Origin: Anaeramoeba ignava
Taxonomy: Eukaryota; Metamonada; Anaeramoebidae
Length of the DNA: 64,000 bases
Reading direction: 5' to 3'
Assembly: GCA_028826165.1 (NCBI GenBank)
Contig: JAPDFW010000092.1
Coordinates: 310,001-374,000, forward strand
In this document: positions 21,901 through 35,642 of the stretch, in pieces
Layout: the number at the start of each line of letters is the position of its first letter
How positions within the stretch are numbered: position 1 is the stretch's first letter
Notes under the pieces: model-generated
Databases searched by the model: none
Told to the model about the DNA's origin: nothing
The model's input: only the letters and a program-made list of their open reading frames with translations
Made by a program: the position numbers and the translations under genes

Positions 21901-24900
21901 TAATGTGTTCCATAGTTATAAGGAGGTTCTCCATTTCTTAAAAGCTCACGATAGTGCTTTTGAGCATAATTGAATTGTTCTTCTGTTTGAGCTCCCATTG
22001 GTTTTGAGAGATCTCGAAACATTTTCAAATCATTAAAATTTGTATTGTTGAAATTTGCGTCTTTGAGGATATTTGGTAATACTGGATATTGAGCCAAATC
22101 ATTGTAAGTTCTTCCTGCTAACGTGTTCAAATGCATCAAATATGCAAAATTGCTAATTTTGTGATTTTCCCAAAGTTTTGCGATTGATTTTCTTAGCGAT
22201 GATCCAATTGTTGATGATTCATAATCAATATAATGCGGTAATTCATGACTTAATATTTTCTCAAATACTTCATCTCTTTGATTCGCTTTTTCAAATGCAA
22301 AAAATAGTGTTTTACCTGTTGTCATAAAGAATTCAATTCCAACATTTTTTAGTAAATATCTTCTTTTGTGAATCTCTTTAATTTCGGAATATAAAATTGC
22401 CAAATGGTTATTAGAATTTGGATTTGTTTTTGTGGCTAATTCTCCTGTTATCGAAAGTTGAGAAAACTCTTCAATGAAAAAATGTATTTTCTTGTCTGAT
22501 ATTAATAGATCTCCTGAATATTCTGTGAGTAGTTTCACCCTAACACATTTTACTGTTATTTGCACGGTTTCATCAGATAATAATATATTCTTTACATTTA
22601 GGAAGAATTCTCGAGTTCCTGATAGCAATACTTGATAACTGAGAATATTGAACTTTATTAATTTTTTCATGATCTTTTTGGGATTAATTTCGGAATTTCT
22701 TAATATTTTCTGTATTTTTTGATTAATATATTGTGTATCCTCATTTTCATTTTCATTATTTTCATTATTTTCATTATTTTCACTTTCATTTTCATTTTCA
22801 TTATTTTCACTTTCATTATTTTCACTTGAAATTGTTGCATCTTTTTCAATCTCAGTTTTGAATCCTTGTTTTCTTTTTTCGTAAAGATAAATTTGGACGA
22901 TGAAATTATTTCGAAATCTGCAATATTCAATAGAATTTTTTGATGTGTTTTTCATTTGCAAATATCTTTTGCGGAACTCTTGTCGATCTGAAAACATTCT
23001 CTTCAGTTCTCCATCTCTAAAATTAAAAGGATTATGAGGCGAATCAAACTCAGCTAAATGATTGCCAATTTTCTTCATATCAACAAATCTTTTTTTCAAT
23101 CTTCTCCTTGTTCTATTTGGACATTCTGTCTCATCAATCTCAAACAAAACTAATTTCTCAGGAAGATTCCAGACACCTTTTTCATGTGTCATTTGTTGAT
23201 ATATATGGATGCATTTCTCGGAAACGAAAGATTCTTCATCAACGATTTTGCGGAACTTATCTAGTGCTTTTTTTCTTAATTCATTTTTCTTTTGGAATAG
23301 AAGATTGATTGCTTGATTTTGGGTTTCCTTCACTTTGTATTGGTAACTGCCTCGATTAGCTATAATATCTGCTTCCATTTCTTTAAATTTCTGATGAAAA
23401 TTCTGGGATTGAGCAAGCTCGTTTTTGATGAAAAATTGCGCTTTGGATTCTGTGCAAGACAAAATGATTTGTTTGTAATTGCTTTTGTATTGCAATTCGA
23501 GTTTTTTCCTTTTCCTTGATGATGACCCAATAATGTTTTTGGAATACTTCTTATTTTTCAATGCCTTATAAAAAAGTACTTCAATATCACGAGTTAAATA
23601 AGGAAATTTTGGTGATGTAAGTTTCGAAATCAAATATCCGAATATCACAGATGTTTCTTTGGATTCAATCATTAATGTGAAAAAGTCTTCATTTGTTGTA
23701 AAAAAATTTATGATGAATTCATGCAGTTTGTGAGAATTTGAACAATCCAGAAATGTATATGTTAATTTCATAATATTTTTATAAATATCTTCTTTGATGT
23801 TTTTGATAAATTTAGAATTTGAATGATTCATTTCATTCAAGCTTCTGTATTCCATTGAAAGAATTCCAAAGAGATGGCGAATGAATACGAAATCCTTTGA
23901 TGTCGGGAACTCTTGCTCTTCAGATGGGAATGCATTAGCAGAAAATAAGAATTGTGAAGAATTCCAGCTTCTTGTTAATTTTTTTTCTTCTGTTTCTTGG
24001 AAAAGATTGTTATTGATATAAGCATTTGATTTTGAATTTTTTAGAAAAAATTGAGTTTGTTGTGAATGATTTGCTTTTGGTAATGGAGACTGTGGGTTAT
24101 TTTCTTGCTCAGAAAAAAATGTGCAGTTTATCCAGAATAAAACTAGATCGGTGATCAATTTCTGATTTTCGACAAAATTTGAAATGAAAACCTCATCGGT
24201 TTCTTTGATTTTTTTCTGGAGATCTGTATGGAATAAAATGATCAAAGCAATTGCAATTTGTTGTTGGTATTCTCTGACTTGATTTTTGCTGAAATTTTTG
24301 ATGGACATTAAATTACAAAATACTTTCATCACAACATCTTGAATTCCTCCTTGAATTTTGCAGCTATATTCACAAATATCAATCAAGAAAAATATCAATT
24401 TTTCTTCTTTTTTCAACTTTTCATCATTTTTTGTTTTTTTTTGAGGACTTGATTTAATTGATTTTAGTTTTGCCAATGATTGGAAAGAGTTTGCAAATAT
24501 TGAGGTTTGGTTTTGATTTGCTTGAATCAATGAATTTTTTAAGTTTTGACTCATGTTCGAAAAGGATTTTTCACTAATTTCTTCTTCACTATAACTATAA
24601 CTATTACTATTATTATTACTATTATTATTACTATTACTATTACTATTACTATTATTATTACTATAACTACTCAAACTCAAACTAAAACTATCATTATTTG
24701 AGTTATTATTATTATTATTGAATGTATTTGGATTTGTTAATAAATTGGATTCGAAATTTTGTGGAAATTCCTTTCTTGTATTGGATTGCTCGTTCTTATT
24801 TTTCAAATTGATATTTTGATATAATTGATTCCTTTGTGGTTTTTGTTCTTGTTCTTCTTGGAGAATTGTTAACAACTTGCAAACATGTTCTATGATTCCT

Positions 24901-27900
24901 TTTTCAATGTATTCTTTTTGATGGTTTTGATTGAAAATTTTTTGAATGGATTCGATTATATTTATTTGTTGTGCTGCATCTTCTGTGATTTCAGAAACCA
25001 TAAAAAGCGGAACAAAAACAAAATTTTTAAAAAGCATCGAAAATAATTCGTCGAATAAATCTTTTACTGGAAATTGTTGAAGTTGGAAACCTAAAACATC
25101 AAGAGCTGAAGAAACAGTGAATGATTGAAGAATAGGTTTGAAGCCAATAATAATGTTGATTAATCTGACAAAAAGCAATCTTGTTTCATCTGAAATGTGA
25201 TTAGTCAATGAAACTAGTATAAGAGGAGACAAATTTGAAATGAAGGTTTTGACTTCTTGTTTTCGGGTTGATTCATTTTGACTCACTTCATTTTGGATTT
25301 TATCAACAAACATTCTAATCACAGAAACTCTCGACAAAGAATGATCATAAGGAAATTCGTCATCATCGTTGATAATATTAATCCCTTTGATGTTATTTTC
25401 ATCCTGATTATTTTCCCTATTTTCATTATCTAAATTTTTCTCTTGTTTTTTTTCCACAATATCTTCTAATTTTGGTTTTGTTTCTTCTGTATCAAAATTT
25501 AATAAGTTCTCGATATTCTTTTTCTTAAAATCATCAGATACAGATCTTACAATTGGCTCCATATTCATATTTTCTTCTGCTCTTCTTAAGGCAGGATACC
25601 CGCTTTTGGGAATAGGATTTCCTTTCATTTGATATTTGTTTGTATAATTTGTGCTTCTACTTTTCACAATTTTGGGTCCATTGGAATTTATGGATAAAAT
25701 TTCAGCGCGAGAATGATAATGATGTGTTTCAATGATATAACTGAAAATTGCTTCATAATCTGATTGTTTTTGTGTGAATTTTTCCATTATACCAACAATT
25801 ATATCAATTATAGCTGGGTCAAGAATTGGATCATCTCTGAAAATACTTAATAATTTAGCAAGGAAATTGAGCTTGCTTAGGCAATCAAAATTGTAAAGAA
25901 TTGAATCTGTTGTGTTGTTTGTCATTATGCTTAAAATTGTTGAGAATAATTGGATTTGAACATCTTTTTCTGCTCTTCGCCAAATTTGCCAATTCAAAAT
26001 TAAATGTTTAAATGCAGATCTATTGAGTATCAATTTATTTGGAGATGAACTCCATTGTTTTGTTTCTTTTTCATTCTCAAACTCATCTTGATTTGGAGAG
26101 GATGTAATCCCACAAAATTGAAAGCAGCACGCAAGAATTTTGGAGTCAAGATTCCAATCGTTATGAGAAAGAATTCTTGCAATCACTTGATATAATTTCG
26201 AGTTTTTCATTTCTCTCAGATTTTGGGTGTTGTTTTGAAGAAATGCTATTAATAATTCCAAACTTTTGTGTTGATATTCCTTAGTTCTGAAAAGAGAAGA
26301 AGCAAGAAAATAAACAACTAAGGATATTCCTCCAATAGAATCTATTGCCTCTTTGACTGTTGTTTTGTGTATGAATTTTGTGTGAGTATTCTTGAGATGG
26401 ATTTGTTCTTGTGTGATTTTGTGTGAATAAAGTGAATTATAAGCTGATTTCAAAGTTTGCTCGTCATTTCTTGATGATCTCTCATTTTTGAAAACCAAAT
26501 ATGATTCTTTCTTCAAATACAATGAAAATAGTAAATTTACTCGAAGTTTTTCAAGAGATGAAATGGATAAAAAGTCTTGTTGATTGGGAATTTGGTTTGA
26601 TTTGGAAGTATTAAATTGGCAAAATGAGAAAATATGATCATCAGAAGCATTAAAAGAATGAGGCATGTAATCAAACCCCAAGAAATACAAATTCAGCACA
26701 TCTGTCTGAGTGAATTGCTGAGAGAAAATGTGGACATTTCCCAGATAAAGATGATAGGCTTGAGGAAGCGATAAATTCCTTCTCCTTCTTCCAAAACAAA
26801 GTGAGTTTATTGAGTTTTTTTTGATTTCAAATGGGAAACTTGTGTTGCTTGTTTTTCTTCCGTTGATGAATAAAGCGAGATTATCTGTATCTCCAACTAA
26901 ATTGATTTTCTTCTGAGAAAAGCATAAAACAACATGATTCCATTTTGATTCTTCAAATTGTGATTCTTCAAAAACAATTTTTTTGGAATTTTGCTTGTTT
27001 TTAATGATAACCTCAAGTTTGGATTCAGTATTTAATGATATTTGCAAAACAGACTCGTTTTGTTTCTGTTTCTTCGAGTTTTTGATAAAGCTAATAAGTG
27101 GCTTGTAAGAATTTGGTATTTGCTCAGAAAAGGAAAACCAGAAACTGATTGTAATATTCTCTTGCCAATTACAAATGCTCCCAATATTTTTAACTGCAAT
27201 TTTCCCATATTTGTTTTCTGGAGAAACTTGAATACTGAAATAACTTGAAGGAGAAGTTGGAAACTTGTTCATTTTTGTTAAAATTTCAAGTATTTTAATC
27301 GGAAATGATTTTTCTTTCATGAAAGTGAACAATCTTTTGATTTCAATAACACTAATTGAACAAGAACCAAAGTGTTCAATAAGTTTGAAGCATTTTTTCT
27401 TGTAATGGATGAGAAGATGCCATTATAATTTTGGGATATTTATCAAAAATGGAAGAAAGAAAAGAAGAAGTAGATACAGAATATCGATTTGCTTCATTTT
27501 GTGAATAAAGTATAAGAGTTTTGAACACAGGTTGTATTGTTTCAATGGAAATTTTCTGAGATTTAATTTGCTTAGAAAAAAGCTCAAAGATATTATTAAA
27601 TGCAAGAGGGCATTCAATTTGAGGGAATTTTTGTTTTGGATATGTGTTTTCATAGAAAAATACTTCTGACAAAGATGCAAATTGATTTTGATTTTGATTT
27701 TGATTTTGATTTTGATTTTGATTTTGATTTTGATTTTGATTTTGATTTTGAATTTTGAATTTGATTTTGGTTTTGATTTTGATTTTGATTTTGATTTTCA
27801 CTTAAATCATCAGTATTCTTCATTTCTTGAAAATTTTCATAGAAATTTAATGTATATCCTTTGTGATAATTTTGAAGAATTGATTTAACGGAGAAAATTG

Positions 27901-30900
27901 AATAGGATTTATTACAAATATTTCGATGAGATTCAAGAAAATCTATCATAGTTTGTGTGAAAATGGGGATCTTTTGTTGAATATTTAAGCTTTGTTCTTC
28001 TGTAAATTGATAAATTCTTTGTATTTGTCCAGTAAATGCAAGATTGAGAAGAGAATCAACAATAATAACGAAGTTTGATTTATTTTCAATTATCTTAGTT
28101 TTATCAAGAGCTGCAATAAGTTCATATAATGGGCAATATTTCAGCATAGCTTCCTGATTAGTAATGTTACGATGTAAAAGAATAGCAAGAAAACGAAAAA
28201 TATTATCAACAAAAATCAAAAATGAAACTGAGGCATATTCAATTTCTTCGTATTCTCCAGAGCAAATTGAAGTGAATTTTTGCGTTGTTTCGATAAAAAC
28301 TTGGTGTAAATTTGAGAAGATGTTGTTTTCTCTGAAAATATTTTGAAATTGATGATCTGAAATGACAAATATCGAGAACAAAGAAAGTAAATCAATTTTG
28401 TTTTTCAAATCAATAACAAATAAATTGGGAAATGAATTTGATTTGGAGAAGTTTGATATCAAATCAGGAATTAATAAATTGAAGTATTCAGATTTAACAA
28501 GAACTAAATCAACAAAATTGAGGAAAATTTGATTTCTGAATTTGGGAATATCGAACAAATAAGAAATTTCATTAATTCCTTTTTTGCTTGTGAATGTAAT
28601 AATGTTTTCAGGGTTTATTTTGAGTACTAAATATAATAAACGAATTAATGTCTTTAGTAATAAAGAGCTTGTTTTTTTATCAATAATTTGATTTTTATTT
28701 TCAATTTGATTTTTATTTTGATTTTGATTTTGATTTTGATTTTGATTTTGAATTTGATTTTGATTTTGAATTTGATTTTGATTTTGAATTTGATTTTCAT
28801 TTTCAAATTGATTTTGATTTTGAATTTCATTTTCAAATTGATTTTGATTTTGATTTTGATTTTGATTTTGATTTTGATTTTGATTTTGATTTTGATTTTG
28901 ATTTTGATTTTGATTTTGATTTTGAATTTGATTTTCATTTTGATTTTGATTTTCAATTTGATTTTGATTTTGATTTTGATTTTGATTTTGATTTTGATTT
29001 TGATTTTGATTTTCAAATTGATTTTGATTTTCAAATTGATTTTCATTTTCAAATTGATTTTCATTTTCAAATTGATTTTCCATTTCATTTTCCATTTCAA
29101 TTTCAAATTGAATTTGATTTTCATTTTCAATTTCGAATTGATTTTCCATTTGATTTTTATTTTCAATTTCATTTTCAAATTGATTTTCATTTTCCATTTC
29201 ATTTTCCATTTCAATTTGATTTTGATTTTGATTTTGATTTTCATTTTGAATTTGAATTTGATTTTGATTTTCAAATTGATTTTCATTTTCAAATTGATTT
29301 TGATTTTGATTTTGATTTTCATTTTCAAATTGATTTTCATTTTGAATTTGATTTTGATTTTGAATTTGAATTTGATTTTGATTTTTATTTTGATTTTCAT
29401 TTTCAAATTGATTTTGATTTTCATCATCTTGAATTAATAAATTAGAAAAATCTTGAGTAAATTTATTCGTTTTACTTCTGAAAAAAGAAACAATTAATGA
29501 TCTTAATTTTTTAGATTCTGATGAAAGTCTTGAAACAATAAAATTGACAACACCACCAATTCTTAAATACTCTTCGAATCGACGATTTAAAGAAATAATT
29601 TTAGCAATGTGCAAAGAAATTTGAACACTTACAGATTCATCGTGTTTTGGAGATAAAAGTCTGCAATAAGGCTTTAGAGTAAATGAACTATTATCAAGAA
29701 GAACCAAGAATTTGATGAAATCCAATATTTTTTCTTGAATTGATTTTTTGTGATTTTCAAAATCATAGCAAATGAACTCAACAATATTCAATTTGAGCTC
29801 TTTTAATAAATCTAAATTGTATTCTTGAATATGATCAATCAAGACAAATATTTTGTCTTCAATATTCCAGGAAATTGAGTAATTTTTGAAAATATGGAAG
29901 AGAGTTTTGACAGAATAAAGATATTGGAAATTTGCCTCTTTACTTAAGTCATTCAATATTGTTTGTTTTGGCAAACTGGGGAAATCAAAGAAATTAGATT
30001 GTCGATATAATTTAGATAAATCGACAGCAATATTTAGCAATTCAAACATTGAATCATCCCTTTTTGTTTGATGGAAAAGAATGATACTCGAAGCTAGGAT
30101 TGAATATCCATGATTTTTTCTGAAAGAATCAACTATTTCATTGAAGGATGAGTTCAAACATTGTTGGAAAACAAAGAGAAACAATTTGAAAATATTGATT
30201 ATTATGATTGATTTTGATTCAATTTTAAAAATTGAGGACAAAAGAAGATGAACAATAGAATTAATTGAGGAAATGCTGTTTTTGTTGTTGATTTTGCTGT
30301 TGATCTTTGTGAAGATTTGGTAATTGAGAAAAATTGCTTTTAAAATCCTTAGCATTTGAGCTGAAACATCAAAAGAGGATTGGGAAGATATGATCAAATG
30401 GAAAATGATTGAGATTTGCGGTTCTTGAAGGAATTCTTGGAGATGATAATCAATTTTTGTTAAATTTTCCAAAATCAAAAGAGAAAGAAGAAAAAAAGAG
30501 TGATTTGATAAATTTTGAGAATTGATTTGAGATTGGAAATTATCATTATTATAATTAAGAAAATTTTCTTGTTGGAATAAAATAGATCGAGAAGGAGAAA
30601 AATCTGAAAAAAGAACTAATGAAGAGAATATAATCTGGATTAAACCTTTGAAAACAAAGTTGTGTTTTGAAGTAAATTGATAAATAATTTCCATGATTTC
30701 TAAATTTGATTGATTTTGAATAAAATTAAGAAAAGGGGATTTTGATTGGGAAACTGATTTTAAAGATTTTTGAAATTCTAATAACAAATAATTCATCATT
30801 TGATTGAAAAAATTTTGGATAAAAGGAAATTGTAAAGGAATTGATTGAATGCTTGTTTTTTTCATTAATGAATAAAAGGAATGAATGAATTTTTTCATGT

Positions 30901-31033
30901 GATTATTTTTTTCTTGAGGATTTCTTTGTTTTTGAGTGATTAGCCATAAGAAATGAATTTGAATTTTTTCTTTATTCTTTTTAATGTTTTGATCTCTTTT
31001 TTCCTTTTTAATTTTTTTGTATTTTCGGTTCAT
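18970..31033 (-). CDS. Giant BEACH-domain protein (Lvs/neurobeachin class), three frame breaks
   Basis: One apparently intronless gene of about 12 kb (~4,000 residues) starting at the ATG at 31033. Order: an armadillo-like helical N-terminus with a ~250-codon Asn/Gln insert; a concanavalin-like domain ([34 protein letters not shown]; about 27250-26690); more helical repeats; a PH-BEACH domain ([28 protein letters not shown]; about 22640-22240); the BEACH domain ([84 protein letters not shown]; about 22230-21350); a ~400-codon Asn/Gln/Glu tract; and a WD40 propeller ([28 protein letters not shown]; 19700-18973). BEACH proteins govern lysosome and vesicle traffic. The domain order continues through three one- or two-base length changes: an extra T near 27752-27756, an A run (T on plus) at 27393-27398, and an A run near 20547-20552. 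These are probably consensus errors. Confidence 0.85.
19945..21265 (-). repeat. Coding Asn/Gln/Glu/Ile hexamer tract between BEACH and WD40 domains
   Basis: About 220 hexamers of CAAAAT, GAAAAT, CAAATT and GAAATT on the coding strand, read as NQ, NE, IQ and IE pairs, then a short (NELT)n and an (AAT)n run. Near 20547-20552 a GAAAAAATG unit has the wrong A count, and the frame then reads KMKIK. The Asn/Gln/Glu frame resumes one frame over and runs without a stop into the WD40 part. Confidence 0.85.
27683..27800 (-). repeat. Short coding Asn/Gln tract with a one-base slip
   Basis: CAAAAT hexamers encode NQ pairs. The unit near 27752-27756 (coding CAAAATTCAAAA) has one extra T, which breaks the reading frame; both flanks encode conserved helical sequence in their own frames. 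Confidence 0.75.
28685..29435 (-). repeat. Coding Asn/Gln/Glu/Phe tract in the N-terminal part of the BEACH gene
   Basis: About 125 hexamers on the coding strand (CAAAAT, GAAAAT, CAATTT, GAAATG and similar), read as [10 protein letters not shown]-type peptide. It stays in frame at both ends, so it is a length insertion in a helical-repeat region. Confidence 0.85.
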
Positions 31034-31368
31034 TTTTAATTTAAGAATTTTTTTTTTTTTTTTTGATTGATTTATTTATTTCGAAGTTTTTGAAATTATA
31101 AATTTTCAATTATAAATGAGAATTTAAAAGTAAGAAAGAAATAAAGATAGATAAAACAAAATACTAAGAAAAAATGAAAAGAAAAAATGATCTTTTTTTT
31201 TTTTAAATTAAAATGATTTTTTAATTATTGAAGAACCCCTTTATTTATTAATTATTTTTTAATTTAATTTTTTTTTTATAACAGTTGGAATCTACTAAAA
31301 AATTTTTTTTTATTTTTTTGACTCATCAATTTAATTAAAAATTTAATTAAAAAATTTGATTAAAAAAT
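31034..31368. other. Intergenic, upstream of the BEACH gene
   Basis: A/T homopolymer-rich DNA with no open frame of note. From about 31310 it becomes similar to 35915 and 39935 (shared block GACTCATCAATTTAATTAAA), which marks the left edge of the duplicated array. Confidence 0.5.
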
Positions 31369-31531
31369 TTAATAAATGTTAGTTTTATATTTTTGTGAAA
31401 TATAATTTCTTGCTTCTGTTTCAATTTTTTCTAAACTATTAAATTGTTTTTTCTTTTTTTGTGGAAATGGTTTATGAAAAAATATTTCTCTTGATAGAGT
31501 AACTCTTGAAAAGAAAGTTCCTGAATAATTT
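31369..31531 (-). pseudogene. Orphan terminal exon, copy 1
   Basis: It matches the last exon of the gene at 39984-40727, encoding NYSGTFFSRVT...SQKYKTNIY and a stop. Upstream lies a repeat tract and then the NTPase gene 32631-35642, whose own stop comes first, so this exon has no 5' partner. One Pro-to-Leu change versus copies 2 and 3 (VTLSREIFF). Confidence 0.65.
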
Positions 31532-31569
31532 CTAATTTTACAAATTAGAATACAATATTTAATTTTGGA

Positions 31570-32600
31570 TTGATTTAATTTTTATTTAATATTGATTTAA
31601 TATTGATTTAATTTTGATTTAATTTTGATTTAATTTTGATTTAATTTTGATTTAATATTGATTTAATTTTGATTTAATATTGATTTAATTTTGATTTAAT
31701 TTTGATTTAATTTTAATTTAATTTTGATTTAATTTTAATTTAATTTTGATTTAATTTTAATTTAATTTTGATTTAATTTTAATTTAATATTGATTTAAAT
31801 TTTGATTTAATTTTGATTTAATTTTAATTTAATTTTGATTTAATTTTGATTTGATATTGATTTAATTTTAATTTAATTTTGATTTAATTTTGATTTAATT
31901 TTGATTTAATTTTGATTTAATTTTGATTTAATTTTGATTTAAATTTAATTTAATTTTGATTTAATTTTGATTTAATTTTGATTTAATATTGATTTAATTT
32001 TAATTTAATATTGATTTAATTTTGATTTAATATTGATTTAATTTTGATTTAATTTTGATTTAATTTTGATTTAATTTTGATTTAATTTTAATTTAATTTT
32101 GATTTAATTTTGATTTAATATTGATTTAATTTTAATTTAATTTTGATTTAATTTTGATTTAATTTTGATTTAATTTTGATTTAATTTTGATTTAATTTTG
32201 ATTTAATTTTGATTTAATTTTGATTTAATTTTGATTTAATATTGATTTAATATTGATTTAATTTTGATTTAATTTTGATTTAATATTGATTTAATATTGA
32301 TTTAATTTTGATTTAATTTTGATTTAATTTTGATTTAATTTTGATTTAATTTTGATTTAATTTTAATTTAATTTTAATTTAATTTTAATTTAATTTAAAT
32401 TTAATTTTGATTTAATTTTGATTTAATTTTGATTTAATATTGATTTAATTTTGATTTAATTTTGATTTAATTTTAATTTAATTTTGATTTAATTTTAATT
32501 TAATTTTGATTTAATATTGATTTAATTTTGATTTAATTTTGATTTAATTTTCATTTTCATTTTCATTTTCATTTTCATTTTCATTTTGATTTTATTTTCA
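31570..32600. repeat. GATTTAATTTT/GATTTAATATT tract 1
   Basis: About 90 units of the 11-mer GATTTAATTTT with GATTTAATATT and AATTTAATTTT variants, ending in TTTTCA hexamers at 32550-32585. It sits between the orphan exon and the NTPase stop codon. It corresponds to the intron of the gene at 39984-40727, carried along in the duplication. Confidence 0.85.
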
Positions 32601-32630
32601 AATTTGAATTCAATTTGTTTGGTTGTTTTG

Positions 32631-35600
32631 CTATTTTTCTATCAAATTTTCATAACAGGATAGCCAGTCAACCGGATTTATTTTCTTTAATTCTTCATAA
32701 TTAACCAAAATAACTGGATCTTCTGCAAATTGAGAAGATTTCAGAAAATGTGAGCTAGAAGAGATGTAAACATAATATTGATTGGATGGAAGAATATATG
32801 TTTCCTTTCGAGTTTTTTGCTTGTTTTCTTCTTTTTCTTTGTTTTCTTTGTTTTCTTCGTTTTGAGAAGTTTTCTTATTTTTTGATTTTTGAATCTTTTT
32901 TTTTGATATATTTTGTATCAACTGTAAAGTCTTTTCATCTAAAGTTATTCCTGATAATTTTGAATAATATTCTAAAACTGAAGTTGTTTCTTCTTTATTT
33001 GGTTTAAAATTTCTTTTGAATAAACCATCAACTTTTGGTTTATTTTGAGAATAATCTAATGTTGAAACTTGAAAGTAAAAGAGTTGTTTTTCGTTTTTCT
33101 TATTTTCAGATAAACAAACGAAATCAACAACAGAATGATCTTGGAAACACACAATCAAATCTCCGATTGAAATATGTTCCAATTTATTTTTCCTCTCTTG
33201 GTGAATGATATTTTTTATCTGAATTTCAAATAATTTGGGTTTTTTTTGATTTTCTCCTTTCAAATTTATATTTGATAATTTAAGAGAGGAATTCAAAAAA
33301 TATTTAAATCCATTCAAAACAAATAATTCTAATGCTCTCCATTTATCTCCGATTTGACATAATAAATTGATATAAGTTACTCCTTCATTTTTGAAAATTT
33401 CAAGAATTGCTTCTTTTACCCATGCACAAATTGGAACAATTTCCTTTTCTAATGATCTTACAAGGTTTCTTTGATTAATCTTCCTTTTTTCATTTTCATT
33501 TTCTTGATCATTGAAGTGACTTGATTCAAAGATTTGAGTTTCAAATAAACCCGATAATTCCCAAAAGTTAGGCAAAGAAGTAATATTTTGATTTAGGCAA
33601 ATAAGAGTTGGAAATTCAATCTCTTGTCTGATAGTTTGAGGATTCTTGAATTCTTGGATTTTATCCAGAACATAATTAACTCTTTGTTTATAATATTCAA
33701 TAGAATCTACAATACATTCACTTTCAAATTGAAGTTGAGGAAATAATTTTTTTTTCCTGTTTCGATAAGTTGTTGTTATAATATCTAATACTCTTGGAAC
33801 TTTGTTTGTAAACTGTTCCCAATAATCTATTTTTGCATCTTCTGGAATTTTTCTTTCTTTTCTTTTCCATTCGAAAATTGATTCAAATTCTAATTCACTA
33901 AAAAAAGTTGGTTTCACTCCAAATTCCTGAAAATTAATATTCGTAAGCTTACTCTGATTAAAACTTGAGCTCACAGCTGTTATTATCAACCCACTTCTAA
34001 TTTTTGGTAAATTCATGAAAATATTTAAAATATGTTTTCTCTTTTTAAATTGTTCTCTATAAAGAACATTATATTCATCAATTGCAATCAGAACTTTAAA
34101 TTCTTCGACATCTAATTTAAAAAAGTTTCGGAAAAAATTTTCGCAATCCTGAACCATTAGTTTTTTATCTTTTCGAGTAATTTTTTTTTTATTCCATAAT
34201 TTATCATCATAATCAAATCCACATTTTTGAAATAATTTTGTTCCATATCTTACAAAAAGATCTTTCATTATGTCTTGAGCAACAGAATAACTTTCAGAAT
34301 CTCTTAAACTAAATAAATCAGTCAAATAAATAACAACCCATTTTTGATTTTCATTTGAATTTTCATTTTCATTTGAATTTTCATTTTCATTTGAATTTTC
34401 ATTTTCATTTGAATTTTCATTTTCATTTGAATTTTCATTTGAATTTTGTTGATTGGATTCTTTCTTTTGTTGAACTTTCCATGGCTTTCAATTTGATTTT
34501 AAATGATTTTTCAATTTCCAAACATTGAATATAAATATAAATATAAATATAAATATCAATATAAATATAAATATAAATTTAAATTTAAATATAAATTTAA
34601 ATATAAATATAAATATAAATATCAATATAAATATCAATATAAATATCAATATCAATATAAATATAAATATAAATATAAATATAAATATAAATATAAATAT
34701 AAATATAAATTTAAATATAAATATAAATATAAATATAAATATAAATATAAATATAAATATAAATATAAATATAAATATAATTATAAATATAAAATATAAA
34801 TATAAATATAAAATATAAATATAAATATAAATATAACAAATAAAATTATAAATATAATAAATATAAAATATAAAATATCAAAATATAAATATAATATAAA
34901 TATAAATATAAATATAAATATAAATCTAAATATAAATATAAATATAAATATAAAATATAAATATAAATTTAAATATAAATATAAATATAAATATAAATAT
35001 AAATATAAATATCAATATAAATATAAATATAATTATAAATATAAATATAAATATAAATATAAATTTATAAATTTAAATATAAATATAAATATAAATATAA
35101 ATATAAATATATAAATATCAATATCAATATAAATATAAATATCAATATCAATATATCAATATCAATATAAATATAAAATATAAATATAAATATAAATATA
35201 AATATAAATATAAATATCATTTTTAAATATTTATTTTTGGATTGAAAATTTATACATTAAAAAATAAGAGAAATAAAGCAAGATGAAAAAGAGTGTAAGA
35301 TTTCCTGTTCCATTTCCTCCATATAAAATGATATTTTTCTGTGGATCCTTCCTCGATTTGTTTCATCAAAAGATTGTGTTTGTTCTCGTATCAAAATTGG
35401 AGATAAATTTCCAAGTTTTTGTTTTCAATTTCCACTAGAGAAAAAGGAAAATATTGCAAGATATTCCTCAATTTTTATTGCAATTTTCTAGTTTTGAATG
35501 TTCTTGAATTGGAATTGTTTGCAAGTTCTTTTTCAAGTTTTTCAAGTTCTTTTTGAATTTCTTTTTCAAGATCTTTTTCTTGTTGATGTTTAAGTAATTG

Positions 35601-35642
35601 TTCAACAAAAATTTTTGTTTTTCTTGAAGAGATTTTTGACAT
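32631..35642 (-). pseudogene. Crinkler/RHS-like NTPase-nuclease, copy 1 (first exon damaged)
   Basis: Exon 2 (34484-32631) is fully open and nearly identical to copy 2: only about four residue changes (K/E in NGFKYFLN, K/R in NKPKVDG, K/T in QKSKNKK, D/E in NPVDWLSC). Exon 1 (35642 to about 35256) aligns base by base with copy 2 but carries around ten length changes, almost all in homopolymers, which destroy the frame before the P-loop. The intron is 771 nt versus 386 nt in copy 2. Either the gene died very recently or this stretch has a poor consensus. Domain content is described under copy 2. Confidence 0.6.
34525..35215 (-). repeat. Intron tract of NTPase copy 1, AAATAT hexamers
   Basis: Plus-strand AAATAT with some AATATC and AAATTT units. 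It has the same start and unit order as the copy 2 tract but is about twice as long and less regular from 34790 on. Confidence 0.85.

Noticed and set aside
28654-29437. Lys/Ile-rich and Leu/Ile-rich frames opposite or beside the N-terminal BEACH tract
   Set aside because: Shadow frames of the in-frame NQ/FE tract; they have no non-repeat sequence of their own.
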